Source: Clostridium kluyveri
GTDB taxonomy: Bacteria > Bacillota > Clostridia > Clostridiales > Clostridiaceae
Reading direction: 5' to 3'
Assembly: GCF_001902295.1 (NCBI RefSeq)
Contig: NZ_CP018335.1
Coordinates: 3,472,001-3,536,000, forward strand
Length of the DNA stretch: 64,000 nucleotides
A program made the position numbers and the translations under genes. The first letter of the stretch is position 1, and each line of letters starts with the position of its first letter. Of this stretch, positions 35,631 to 43,799 are shown one piece after another. The notes below the pieces were generated by a model. The model searched no databases, was not told the DNA's origin, and saw nothing but the letters and a program-made list of their open reading frames with translations.

Positions 35631-36245
35631 CTACTCCTTATCAGCTGCCACTTCCTGAGCACTCTTCTCAGCCTCTCTCATACCGCCATCAACAACCCCA
35701 TCACATCTAAAAACCTTAAACACAGTTCTAACTAATATTTTAAAATCAAATTTTAAAGATTTATTTATCAAATAATATTTATCATAAGCAGTTTTCATTT
35801 CATCATTTAACATGTCTCTTCCATTAACCTGTGCCCACCCGGTCAATCCTGGTAACAATTTATGAACTCCAGCTTTAGTTCTCAGTTCCTTTAATTCATA
35901 CTGGTTGTATAGTGCCGGTCTTGGACCGATAAAAGCCATATCTCCTTTAAAAATATTAATTAACTGGGGAAGTTCATCTAAGCTTGTCTTTCTCAAAACT
36001 TTACCTGATCGGGTTACATAATTTTTTGAATCCTTAAGTTTTTCTGTGGCTACATTAGGAGTTCCAACCATCATAGTCCTGAATTTATAAAATTTAAATA
36101 ATTTATTGTCTCTCCCAATTCTCATCTGGGTAAAAAATATTGAACCTTTTGAATCCAATTTTATAATAATTGCTAATATAAAAAATATTGGTGACAATAA
36201 TATCAGCAAAATCAAGCTAGCTGCAATGTCAAATACTCTTTGCAT
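35631..36245 (-). CDS. Undecaprenyl-phosphate sugar-phosphate transferase (initiating)
   Basis: Bacterial sugar transferase (PF02397), 204 residues from ATG 36245, behind GGGGGAG; the longer frame overlaps the dehydratase gene. One N-terminal helix VFDIAASLILLILLSPIFFI, then KLDSKGSIFFTQMRIGRDNK, FKFYKFRTM, RSGKVLRKTSLDELPQLINI and GPRPALYNQYEL. The catalytic DE pair is in SLDELPQ. It loads the first sugar on the lipid carrier. Its short form lacks the extra helices of WbaP. Confidence 0.93.
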   Translation of the reverse strand: MQRVFDIAASLILLILLSPIFFILAIIIKLDSKGSIFFTQMRIGRDNKLFKFYKFRTMMVGTPNVATEKLKDSKNYVTRSGKVLRKTSLDELPQLINIFKGDMAFIGPRPALYNQYELKELRTKAGVHKLLPGLTGWAQVNGRDMLNDEMKTAYDKYYLINKSLKFDFKILVRTVFKVFRCDGVVDGGMREAEKSAQEVAADKE

Positions 36246-36265
36246 AAAATAAATCTCCCCCTTAT

Positions 36266-38134
36266 TTAAATACATTTAGATATAGTATCCTCCAGTTGAA
36301 ATCTTTTATATGTAGGCACCATCTCCTCAAGTTTAGAGATAATTTTTTCTCTGTCATCCCCTTCAACTAGTATGTTAAGTTCATTAATTTTGAACATTAA
36401 AGTATCAATATCATAAAAAGTGGGCTTTGCAATAAATATTTTTTTATGTAAAGTTTTATTCAGTCCTTCTTCTTCAGTTAAAACTTCCTCGTAAAGCTTC
36501 TCGCCAGGTCTGAGACCTATAAATTCTATGTCAATATCTTTATTTGGTGTATAACCTGAAAGCCTTATTAAATCACATGCCAAATCATATATTTTAACTG
36601 GAGTTCCCATATCTAGAATAAATATCTCTCCGCCTTTGGCATATACCCCGGCTTGAAGAACTAATTGTGCCGCCTCTGGTATGGTCATAAAAAATCTGTT
36701 GATATCTTTATGGGTTACCGTAACCGGTCCTCCATTTTTAATTTGTTCTATAAATACAGGTACTACCGAGCCATTACTGCCAAGTACATTTCCAAATCTT
36801 ACTGCTGCAAATTGAGTTTTACTTTTTTTATCCATAGATTGAATAATCATTTCACATACTCTTTTGGTAGCTCCCATAATATTGGTAGGATTTACTGCCT
36901 TGTCAGTGGAAATCATTACAAATCTTTTAACTTTATATTTATCAGCACAGAAAACTGTATTGAGTGTACCACATATATTATTCTTTACAGCTTCACCTGG
37001 GTTTTCTTCCATAAGAGGTACATGTTTGTGGGCTGCTGCATGAAATACAATATCCGGTCTATATTTATCAAAAATAGAATCCAGCTTATTTTTATCCCTG
37101 ACTGAAGCAATAACATACTTTATATTTGCCTGTACACATTTTCTGTTGAACTCCTGCTGCAGTACATAGGAATTATTCTCGTAATTATCCAGAACTATCA
37201 GTTCCTTAGGATTAAATTTTACAACCTGCCTGCACAGTTCTGAACCAATGGATCCTCCTCCGCCTGTTATGAGTACTACACTGTCACTAATATATTTTTC
37301 TATTCCTTCCATATCCAGTTTCACAGCATCTCTTCCCAATAAATCCTCAAAATTAACTTCCCTGAATTTGCTTAAATTAACCCTGCCATCAATAATTTCG
37401 TACATTCCTGGTATTAGTTTAAGTTTACAGCCAGTTTTTTTGCATATATCTATAATTCCTTTTTTAGTTTTTCCATCTATAGCGGAAATAGCTATGAGTA
37501 TTTCATCAACAGATAGTTTATCAGCCAACTGTACAATGTCATTTCTATTTCCCATAACTTGTACACCGGCAATATTGCTGCCAAATTTATATTTGTCATC
37601 ATCAATAAGAGCTACCGGTAAATAGTGGGTTTTCTTGTAAGATTTCATTTCATTGACTACCATTGTTCCAGCCCTGCCTGCACCAATAATCATTACCCTT
37701 TTAATATTGCTGCTGTTATCTGATTTAACATTTATATCTAAATATCTTCTTATTATTCTAAAAGACATCCTGAAACCGCAAATTAGCACTACACTAAGTA
37801 TACCAGCTAAAATATTGACACTTAAAGGGAGCCTGTCCCCTAATGTAAAACCATAAATAATCCCCAAAAAATTTGCCACAATGCAAGCACCCACAGCCAG
37901 CATAAATTCATCAATACTAGCATATGTCCATAAATTTCTATAAAGTTTAAAAAAATAAAATACCACTAAATAAACAATTGTAATTACTACTTCATCATTT
38001 TTAAATCTAGTTAATTCATAAGTAGGTATATTAAAATTAAATCTAAAACAGTATGCTAATACATAAGATAAATTTATTAACATAATATCTATGAGCATTA
38101 ATATATATTTTCTTGAAATTTTTAAGCTTTCCAT
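36266..38134 (-). CDS. Membrane nucleotide-sugar 4,6-dehydratase (CapD/WbpM/PglF-like)
   Basis: 622 residues. Four N-terminal membrane helices (about residues 10-120) lead to a CoA-binding-like Rossmann (IIGAGRAGTMVVNEM) and then the SDR domain VVLITGGGGSIGSELCRQVV. DIVFHAAAHKHVPLMEENPG and the catalytic STDKAVNPTNIMGATKRVCE (T-x3-K variant in place of Y-x3-K) are typical. It makes UDP-4-keto-6-deoxy-HexNAc, normally feeding the first sugar of the repeat. AAGGAGT precedes the ATG. First gene of the EPS operon. Confidence 0.93.
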   Translation of the reverse strand: MESLKISRKYILMLIDIMLINLSYVLAYCFRFNFNIPTYELTRFKNDEVVITIVYLVVFYFFKLYRNLWTYASIDEFMLAVGACIVANFLGIIYGFTLGDRLPLSVNILAGILSVVLICGFRMSFRIIRRYLDINVKSDNSSNIKRVMIIGAGRAGTMVVNEMKSYKKTHYLPVALIDDDKYKFGSNIAGVQVMGNRNDIVQLADKLSVDEILIAISAIDGKTKKGIIDICKKTGCKLKLIPGMYEIIDGRVNLSKFREVNFEDLLGRDAVKLDMEGIEKYISDSVVLITGGGGSIGSELCRQVVKFNPKELIVLDNYENNSYVLQQEFNRKCVQANIKYVIASVRDKNKLDSIFDKYRPDIVFHAAAHKHVPLMEENPGEAVKNNICGTLNTVFCADKYKVKRFVMISTDKAVNPTNIMGATKRVCEMIIQSMDKKSKTQFAAVRFGNVLGSNGSVVPVFIEQIKNGGPVTVTHKDINRFFMTIPEAAQLVLQAGVYAKGGEIFILDMGTPVKIYDLACDLIRLSGYTPNKDIDIEFIGLRPGEKLYEEVLTEEEGLNKTLHKKIFIAKPTFYDIDTLMFKINELNILVEGDDREKIISKLEEMVPTYKRFQLEDTISKCI

Positions 38135-38216
38135 ATATTTTACTCCTTATTCCCAAATATATATCTGATGATTTTTACACTTTTCACCATTAAATTGATA
38201 CAAATTTCATTATTTT

Positions 38217-38245
38217 ATTATACTATTTCATATTAAAGCATACAA
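38217..38245 (-). promoter_or_regulatory. Probable promoter of the EPS operon
   Basis: On the minus strand TTGTAT (38240-38245) and TATAAT (38217-38222) are 17 bp apart, 83 bp before the first gene. No riboswitch or terminator was seen between promoter and gene. Confidence 0.6.
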
Positions 38246-38540
38246 GTATAAAATATGCTATATAACCAAAATATGACTTTTAGAAGTATATCTGTACCAT
38301 TTTTTGAGTCAAAAATTATATTTTAATTAAATATTCATAAAATTTTATGCACTAATTTCATAATAAAGGATATATTTTTCCTAACTACTTTTATTATATA
38401 ATCTTATCCAATAATATTAAAGTTTTTTAATAAATAAAATCCCTGGTAATTTAAACTAAAACTTGTTTGGTTTACAGCTTATGTACTTAGATCCTTAAGT
38501 ATATTAGTAATATGTCACTAATTTTTCAATGAATTCAAAC
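38246..38540. other. Non-coding AT-rich stretch upstream of the EPS operon
   Basis: About 300 bp with stops in all frames. It includes TTTTGAGTCAAAA (38300-38312), a small palindrome that could be a regulator site. No other structure was recognised. Confidence 0.35.
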
Positions 38541-38600
38541 TAAGTGGTAATTATTCAGGCTGAATGGTAATTATTTTATCTAAACGGTAGATGAACTAAT
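38541..38600. repeat. Three 20-bp tandem repeats
   Basis: Units at 38541-38560, 38561-38580 and 38581-38600 share the frame TrAryGGTArwT. The first two share TGGTAATTATT (AGTGGTAATTATT, AATGGTAATTATT); the third has AACGGTAGATGA. The period is exactly 20 bp. Such stepped GGTA arrays resemble the multiple terminal repeats of IS21-type insertion sequences, but no transposase is next to it. A regulator-binding array is the alternative. Confidence 0.6.
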
Positions 38601-38633
38601 ATATTACTTTATTTTAAGCCATTAAATAAACTC

Positions 38634-38676
38634 CAAAAAAATACAGAGGTATCAAAAATTTTCAATACCTCTGTAT
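38634..38676 (-). terminator. Terminator of the sigma-factor transcript
   Basis: A 12-bp perfect stem ATACAGAGGTAT (38641-38652) / ATACCTCTGTAT (38665-38676) runs into a U7 tract on the minus strand. Confidence 0.8.
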
Positions 38677-38728
38677 TAAATCTTTCTAGAGGAACATCTA
38701 AATTTGTCTTTAACTTTTAATGCTAAAA

Positions 38729-39379
38729 TTATATATAATCCTCTAAATATTTTCTTAAATTATAAAGAGCTCTTTTCCTTCTGCACACTGCCCTCTTATA
38801 AGTTATATCTTTTTTTGCTGCATATTCCTTTAAGCTTTTATTTTCTACATAACACCAGATTATTATTTTTTTCTCCTTCCTTGCCAGCTTTCCCACAGCA
38901 TTCTTCAGTTGAATCCTCCACTGCTTCCCCATAAAATCCTCCTCAATATTTTCACAAGATGGTATAATATCTATGAGTTCATTTCCTTCTTTATTACAAC
39001 TGTAAATACTGCAGCAGTTGACTTTTTTGGTACTGCTTCTTATCTTGTAGTAGAAATTTTTCAAAATTGCACTCCTGGCATAAGAAGTAAAGGGATACTC
39101 TGAACTCAAATCATAACTGCCGACAGCTTTTATAAGAGATAATCTGCCCTCCTGTATCATGTCTTCCATGGTATATCCCTTTATATAAAAGGCTCTGCAC
39201 ATATTTATAATCATTCCATTAAACCTTATGCATATTTCTTTTACTGCAGAGCTTTCACCATTTTTTGCTTTTTTCAATAATGCTTTCAATTCAAATATTT
39301 TCTGTAAATCATAGTTTTCATATTCTTTGATTTCACGGTGCTTATCTACAAACGCATCCTTTTTGAAATCACATATCAT
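38729..39379 (-). CDS. Sigma-70-family RNA polymerase sigma factor
   Basis: 216 residues from ATG 39379, behind GGGGAG. Region 2 is visible as YTMEDMIQEGRLSLIKAVGS and then YPFTSYARSAILKNFYYKIR, with a region 4 helix-turn-helix near the end (KEYAAKKDITYKRAVCRRKR). Region 3 is short and no anti-sigma gene is adjacent. It is not SigA, SigH or a sporulation sigma by any motif I recognise. It lies downstream of small DUF2922 and DUF1659 genes on the same strand and next to surface-polysaccharide control genes. It may direct part of the surface locus; that is inference. Confidence 0.82.
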   Translation of the reverse strand: MICDFKKDAFVDKHREIKEYENYDLQKIFELKALLKKAKNGESSAVKEICIRFNGMIINMCRAFYIKGYTMEDMIQEGRLSLIKAVGSYDLSSEYPFTSYARSAILKNFYYKIRSSTKKVNCCSIYSCNKEGNELIDIIPSCENIEEDFMGKQWRIQLKNAVGKLARKEKKIIIWCYVENKSLKEYAAKKDITYKRAVCRRKRALYNLRKYLEDYI

Positions 39380-39494
39380 AACTATTCTCCCCTAATAACA
39401 TTAAAATTTATTTTAAAGATTTTAATCACTCTCTACATTCCTTTCAAAAGTGGAGGATTTTTCTCCGCTGTACTTCAGAAAACCTATATTTATA

Positions 39495-39540
39495 GATTTT
39501 TCGCAGAAAAATCCTCATTGATTGTGAATTGTGCATTCTA
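39495..39540. repeat. Dispersed intergenic repeat with GATTTTTC-GCA-GAAAAATC palindrome
   Basis: A perfect 8-bp hairpin (39495-39513) is followed by TTGTGAATTGTGCATT. The same arrangement recurs at 55999-56037 and, degraded, at 51599-51660. Confidence 0.65.
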
Positions 39541-39548
39541 GTATTCTA

Positions 39549-39767
39549 CTATTTCACTTCAATTTCTGTAGTTGAACTTTCCTCTACATGGGCTGAATCT
39601 ATAGATTTTAACTCTCCACTTTTTGAAGTGAATATATTTTTCTCAATAATTGTTTCCATGGCAGTTTTTACTTCCTGATCCGTTAAATTCTCCTTCACAT
39701 TTGAAACTCTTATAGAAGTTTTTTTACCTTCTTCAGTTAAAAAAGTCATGGTCAATACTCTTGTCAT
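39549..39767 (-). CDS. DUF2922 family protein
   Basis: 72 residues from ATG 39767; the longer frame contains GGGGTGGTG, the likely ribosome site. TRVLTMTFLTEEGKKTSIRV and SNVKENLTDQEVKTAMETII match DUF2922, a small conserved protein of Firmicutes with no known function. It is usually found beside a DUF1659 protein, as here, 84 bp downstream of one. Confidence 0.85.
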   Translation of the reverse strand: MTRVLTMTFLTEEGKKTSIRVSNVKENLTDQEVKTAMETIIEKNIFTSKSGELKSIDSAHVEESSTTEIEVK

Positions 39768-39796
39768 ATTTTTCACCACCCCTCTTTTTAATTCAC

Positions 39797-39849
39797 AATT
39801 CACAGTTCACAATGCACAATTGTGAATTTTTAATTGTGAACTGTGAATT
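39797..39849. repeat. 17-bp perfect inverted repeat of the TTCACAATTCACA family
   Basis: AATTCACAGTTCACAAT (39797-39813) pairs with ATTGTGAACTGTGAATT (39833-39849). It sits between the DUF1659 and DUF2922 genes and would form a large stem in their mRNA. Confidence 0.75.
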
Positions 39850-39851
39850 GG

Positions 39852-40076
39852 CTAAACGTTTGTTACAACACTTTCATCCTTTCTTACAATTTCCTCTATG
39901 GTCTTTCCAAGAAGGGTTTCTATTTTTTCTGCTGCATCGTAAATATCCTGAGAAGAAGCAGTTATTTTTATATTTGAAAAAGTTTGCTTTTTGATTATAT
40001 CTTTTCCTTCAGCATCCAATCCATCCTTATAACTAAACACTATAGAAGTTCCCATTAAAGTTGCATTAGCAGCCAT
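39852..40076 (-). CDS. DUF1659 family protein
   Basis: 74 residues, ATG behind AAAGGAGATGA. The DUF1659 pattern is visible in TSIVFSYKDGLDAEGKDIIK and KKQTFSNIKITASSQDIYDA, then EKIETLLGKTIEEI. Function unknown. It is the first of three minus-strand genes (DUF1659, DUF2922, sigma factor), possibly one transcript broken by two repeat hairpins. Confidence 0.85.
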   Translation of the reverse strand: MAANATLMGTSIVFSYKDGLDAEGKDIIKKQTFSNIKITASSQDIYDAAEKIETLLGKTIEEIVRKDESVVTNV

Positions 40077-40188
40077 ACAAATTCATCTCCTTTCAAACAG
40101 TATATATGCACTTTTTTTTAAAATTGCCCTTGAAATATGTAAATAAAATATGAATTTATATTTAAATTGTGTATAGCCTAAAAATTTA

Positions 40189-40214
40189 ACCCCCTGGAAA
40201 TATCTCCAGAGGGT
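40189..40214 (-). terminator. Terminator after the CpsD-like kinase gene
   Basis: On the minus strand CCCTCTGGA pairs with TTCCAGGGGG across a short loop, followed by TTAAATTTTT, 8 bp after the stop codon. Confidence 0.75.
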
Positions 40215-40221
40215 ATAAATA

Positions 40222-40956
40222 TTACTTTTTACGTATTCTTTCCCTATTTTTCTTTTTTGAAGAACTTGATTTACCATCTTCACCATAGTAGTATTGATAG
40301 TAATAGCCATAGTAACCTTTTTCTTTTATTTCAAGCTTATTCAATACAACTCCTAATATATTGGCATTTACCTTTAACAGAAGTTCTTTTGCCCTGATTG
40401 CCGCTTCTCTTTCCACCTGGGAAGAAGCTGCTATCAAAATACAGCCATCTGCATAACGGGATAAAAGCTGGGCATCTGTTACCGCTACTACAGGAGGGGT
40501 ATCCATTATTATGTAATCAAATTTATCCTTTAAGCTTTCAAGAAAATTTTCCATTTTTTTAGAAGCCATAAGTTCTGAAGGATTTGGAGGTATTGTTCCT
40601 GAAGTTAAAAGTTTTAAATTTTCTATTTGAGTTTTTTTAACTGCTTCTTCAAATTCAACCTTTCCCACTAAAACATCAGACAGACCCTTGTCATTTGAAA
40701 CAAAAAATATTTTATGTAACCTTGGTTTTCTTTGATCACAATCTACTAAAATAGTGCTGGCTCCTGATTCTGCCATAACTACTGCAAGATTGGAACAAGT
40801 TGTAGACTTTCCTTCTCCGGGACCGGAACTGGTAAGCATTATGGTCTGTATCTTTTTATCAAAAGAAGAGAATTGAATATTGGTTCTTAAAGTTCTATAA
40901 GCTTCTGAAATAGGAGCTTTGGGATCTTTCACTGTAACAATATTGGGTTTTTCCAT
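40222..40956 (-). CDS. CpsD/CapB-type tyrosine-protein kinase
   Basis: Bacterial tyrosine kinase controlling polysaccharide export, 244 residues from ATG 40956 behind GGAG. Walker A SGPGEGKSTTCSNLAVVMAE, Walker A' STILVDCDQRKPRLH and Walker B DYIIMDTPP are present. The C-terminus has a tyrosine cluster (KGYYGYYYQYYYGE), the usual autophosphorylation tail, followed by a very basic end. It acts with the Wzz-like activator and is reversed by the CpsB phosphatase encoded beside it. Confidence 0.93.
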   Translation of the reverse strand: MEKPNIVTVKDPKAPISEAYRTLRTNIQFSSFDKKIQTIMLTSSGPGEGKSTTCSNLAVVMAESGASTILVDCDQRKPRLHKIFFVSNDKGLSDVLVGKVEFEEAVKKTQIENLKLLTSGTIPPNPSELMASKKMENFLESLKDKFDYIIMDTPPVVAVTDAQLLSRYADGCILIAASSQVEREAAIRAKELLLKVNANILGVVLNKLEIKEKGYYGYYYQYYYGEDGKSSSSKKKNRERIRKK

Positions 40957-40977
40957 TAATTTCACTCCATTTATATC

Positions 40978-41757
40978 TTAAATAGTACTTCTATTTTTTA
41001 AAAATTCAAATATACTTTTTCTTTCTTTTACTCTACTGCCTGGAAGTTCTATAAATTCATTGTGTAATAATTTTCTGCAATTACTTTTTACCTGTTCACA
41101 TATATTACTGTTAAACTCACAGGCAATTCCTAAAGCTTCACTAATACCGGGAGTCCTGTGCCCTGTAGAGTGGGTATCAGAAGCTATAAAGCTGCAAACT
41201 TCATTTTTTATTAGAAGTTCTGCAGTCTTTTTTACCTTTTTTCCAAAAAGGCCCTTAATACTTCCTGTATTTATTTGCAGTAAACACTTCTCGTATAAAA
41301 ATTGGTTTATTTTAGATGGATTATCTATAATATATCTGTACCTTTCTGGATGAGCCAAAATTGGCCGTACTCCCCTAATTTCAAGTTCGTATATAATATC
41401 CAGGGCATCCTTTGGCATAAATATCATGGGAAGCTCCACCAACATATAATTGGTTTTTTCAATACATGCTATTCTGCCAGATTTATAATCCTCCAGGGTA
41501 CACTTGTCTAAAAATACTTCCTGTCCTAAAACAATATCCATATTTATATTTTCTTTTTTTGCTGCAGTTTTTACCTGCTGACCTAATTTGACTATATCCT
41601 CATAATTATTTTCATAGTATCCTCTATAAAAATGTGGAGTTGCCACTATGGTGTTTACTCCATCCATTTTTGTGAGCTCAAGCATTTTCAGGGTTTCTTC
41701 TATAGATTTTGAACCATCGTCTACACCGGGAAGTATATGGCTGTGTATATCTATCAT
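40978..41757 (-). CDS. CpsB/YwqE-type PHP tyrosine-protein phosphatase
   Basis: Metal-dependent phosphatase of 259 residues. PHP-fold metal ligands appear as MIDIHSHILPGVDDGSKSIE, VATPHFYRG, RPILAHPERYRY and FIASDTHSTGHRTPG. It dephosphorylates the CpsD-like kinase and so tunes EPS length. It is the middle gene of three in the order Wzz-like, phosphatase, kinase. Confidence 0.94.
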   Translation of the reverse strand: MIDIHSHILPGVDDGSKSIEETLKMLELTKMDGVNTIVATPHFYRGYYENNYEDIVKLGQQVKTAAKKENINMDIVLGQEVFLDKCTLEDYKSGRIACIEKTNYMLVELPMIFMPKDALDIIYELEIRGVRPILAHPERYRYIIDNPSKINQFLYEKCLLQINTGSIKGLFGKKVKKTAELLIKNEVCSFIASDTHSTGHRTPGISEALGIACEFNSNICEQVKSNCRKLLHNEFIELPGSRVKERKSIFEFLKNRSTI

Positions 41758-41799
41758 GCTTTCACCCCAATCTTTTACAATTCACATTTCACAACTCAC

Positions 41800-41834
41800 G
41801 ATTCACAATTAATGTGAATTACAAATTGTGAATC
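41800..41834. repeat. Inverted repeat of the TTCACAATTCACA family
   Basis: GATTCACAATT (41800-41810) / AATTGTGAATC (41824-41834), preceded by further TTCACA units from 41778. It fills the gap between the Wzz-like and phosphatase genes. Confidence 0.7.
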
Positions 41835-41836
41835 GC

Positions 41837-42520
41837 CTAAACTTCTCCTTTAGGTATTACACCTATTACAGGCATATCCAGATATCTTGCTATATCTTCT
41901 TCCGTCTTTATGGTGCTGTCCATATATTCCAACATAAAAGAAATCCCCACAGAAGCCATCAATCCAACAAAAAATGCAACAGCCATATTTAATACTTTTT
42001 TAGGTTTTACAGGCTTGTCTGGAAACTGAGCCTTGTCCATAATCTGTATATCCCCACCTGTAGGAAACACCCTTGCGGATTCAGATACAAAAGCTTGAAC
42101 TACCACATTTATTATATTCACGGCTTGTTTTGGATCTTTGCTCTGTGCCTTTATTTCTAAAATCTGGGTATTGTCTTGAGGGGTAGCAGTAACACTTTTC
42201 TTTAAGTGTTCAATATCAATAGCTCCCTTTAATTTATTGCATGCACTCTCCATAACAGTATTAGATGCTGCAATTTTAGCATAAGTTTTTACTAAATTTT
42301 GATACATCATTACATCATTGTACTGGGTATTACTCTTTTCATCAGCCTTAGGCTTCCCTACAATTATCGTAGCACTTGCCTCATAAGTAGGCTTTATTAT
42401 AAAAAAACTGAAAATGCCTGCTGCCAATGTACATGCTAATGTTACTATTATAATAAGCATCCTTCTCTTTTTCAATATGTAATAGAAGTCTTTAAGATCA
42501 AGTGTTATTTCTTCCTGCAT
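41837..42520 (-). CDS. Wzz/CapA-type chain-length determinant and kinase activator
   Basis: 227 residues from ATG 42520 with GGAG 8 bases ahead. Membrane helices lie at about residues 20-42 (MLIIIVTLACTLAAGIFSFF) and 175-195 (VLNMAVAFFVGLMASVGISF), with a Wzz domain between. PDKPVKPKKVLN is the proline-rich motif before the second helix. It regulates polymer length and activates the separate kinase, as in CapA/CapB pairs. The family's C-terminal tail (MPVIGVIPKGEV) is present. Confidence 0.92.
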   Translation of the reverse strand: MQEEITLDLKDFYYILKKRRMLIIIVTLACTLAAGIFSFFIIKPTYEASATIIVGKPKADEKSNTQYNDVMMYQNLVKTYAKIAASNTVMESACNKLKGAIDIEHLKKSVTATPQDNTQILEIKAQSKDPKQAVNIINVVVQAFVSESARVFPTGGDIQIMDKAQFPDKPVKPKKVLNMAVAFFVGLMASVGISFMLEYMDSTIKTEEDIARYLDMPVIGVIPKGEV

Positions 42521-42547
42521 CACTATATCTCCTATCCTTATTTTTAA

Positions 42548-43594
42548 TTAATTTGAAATCATATTTGCCAGTATACTTGCCTGAGAGGTGTCTACATTTG
42601 AAAATACAGCCGCCTTTAATTCTGTTTTTTCAGCTTGAGACAACTGTCCATATGCAGCCCTGACACTGCTTTCCTCGGAGTATGGATTATAAGACGAGTC
42701 TTTCATGCTGCTTACGACAGATATCATCTGTGATATAACTGCCTTTTGCGCCCCGGTACTGACAGAAGCTGAAGCTGCATTTAACCCGCCGACTACATTA
42801 TCAAGTGCCTGCTGTTTTTGGGAAGAAACTGGACTTGATGCACCAGTATCATTTTTGCTTTCAGTATCTTCCTCTGTGCTTTTTTCATTCACTTTGGAAG
42901 TATTACTTCCACTATTGATTTTCGTATAAGAACTTGATTCCTTTATAGCAGAAGAATCTCCTATAAAATTTTTTATAGAACTTAACTTTCCCTTTAACAT
43001 ATCTTCAATATTAAATTCTCTTTTTTCCAGTGTAACCAGAAGCTTTTTATCTTTCACACTTATGGACTTGATACCTACAGGAAGTTCTTTAATATTAATT
43101 GCTATGGAGTTTCCTTCAACATCTGCCCCATTTTTTAACTTTTGGCTCAACTTTTCTAGAATATAGGATTTAGGCAGGGTAATTTTACCTGCTTTAAAAT
43201 ACTCCGGTGTATATTTAAGTTTTCCATCATTTATGGATATATTTCCCTGAGAATTCATAAGCACATTAAATCCCTTATAGCTAACAGGTACATAAAATCT
43301 CATGCTGTCATTTTCAGGTTCTGCCTCTACCGATTTTACTATCAGATCACCTTTCCTATATTCCTTAAAGTATAGACATATGATCTGATTCACCTCATCT
43401 TTTGTTAGTTCTGCAGTAGAGCCTTCACTCTGTGCTTTAATTATTTTGTCAAAAAGCTGTACCGAAAATTTATACTCAGATGAACTATAGGATGAATTCC
43501 AAAAAATCTGTTTTACAAAAATTGCCACCAACAAAATCAAAAGTATACTTATAAGTAAAGCTAGATTTCTTTTACTCTTTATTAATTTTTTCAT
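42548..43594 (-). CDS. YpmS/DUF2140-like membrane-anchored protein with a shared C-terminal domain
   Basis: 348 residues from ATG 43594 (the longer frame starts inside GGAGAG). One N-terminal membrane helix (about residues 11-32), then a YpmS-like beta domain (EVNQIICLYFKEYRKGDLIV; RFYVPVSYKGFNVLMNSQGN; KLLVTLEKREFNIEDML), a serine-rich linker (residues about 220-255) and a C-terminal helical domain of about 85 residues. That last domain resembles the end of the neighbouring CWB2 protein: SYNPYSEESSVRAAYGQLSQ and TELKAAVFSNVDTS. Function unknown; extracellular. Confidence 0.7.
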   Translation of the reverse strand: MKKLIKSKRNLALLISILLILLVAIFVKQIFWNSSYSSSEYKFSVQLFDKIIKAQSEGSTAELTKDEVNQIICLYFKEYRKGDLIVKSVEAEPENDSMRFYVPVSYKGFNVLMNSQGNISINDGKLKYTPEYFKAGKITLPKSYILEKLSQKLKNGADVEGNSIAINIKELPVGIKSISVKDKKLLVTLEKREFNIEDMLKGKLSSIKNFIGDSSAIKESSSYTKINSGSNTSKVNEKSTEEDTESKNDTGASSPVSSQKQQALDNVVGGLNAASASVSTGAQKAVISQMISVVSSMKDSSYNPYSEESSVRAAYGQLSQAEKTELKAAVFSNVDTSQASILANMISN

Positions 43595-43799
43595 ATCTTT
43601 TCTCTCCAAAATTTAAATTCCATGACGGTGTTTTAAAATTGTCTAAATTAGTATAAATACTATGAAACTTATATCTATATTAAAATGAAGCTTAAAAATT
43701 TATAAGTTATCTAGAAATATCATATTTATTATATCATATTTTAGATAACTTATTTATAAATTTACAATTGTCATTAATTGTTAACAAAAATGACTCAGC

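Noticed and set aside
36665..37856. Long plus-strand frames inside the 4,6-dehydratase gene
   Set aside because: They mirror the coding frame of a strongly conserved enzyme and show no family motif of their own.
39785..39850. Possible CRISPR-like array of TTCACAATTCACA units
   Set aside because: Units are 7-14 bp with no regular spacers, they occur in several unrelated gaps, and no cas genes are present.
40083..40310. A 75-codon minus-strand frame overlapping the CpsD-like kinase end
   Set aside because: It runs through the kinase terminator and the kinase's C-terminal codons in another frame; its sequence is not protein-like.
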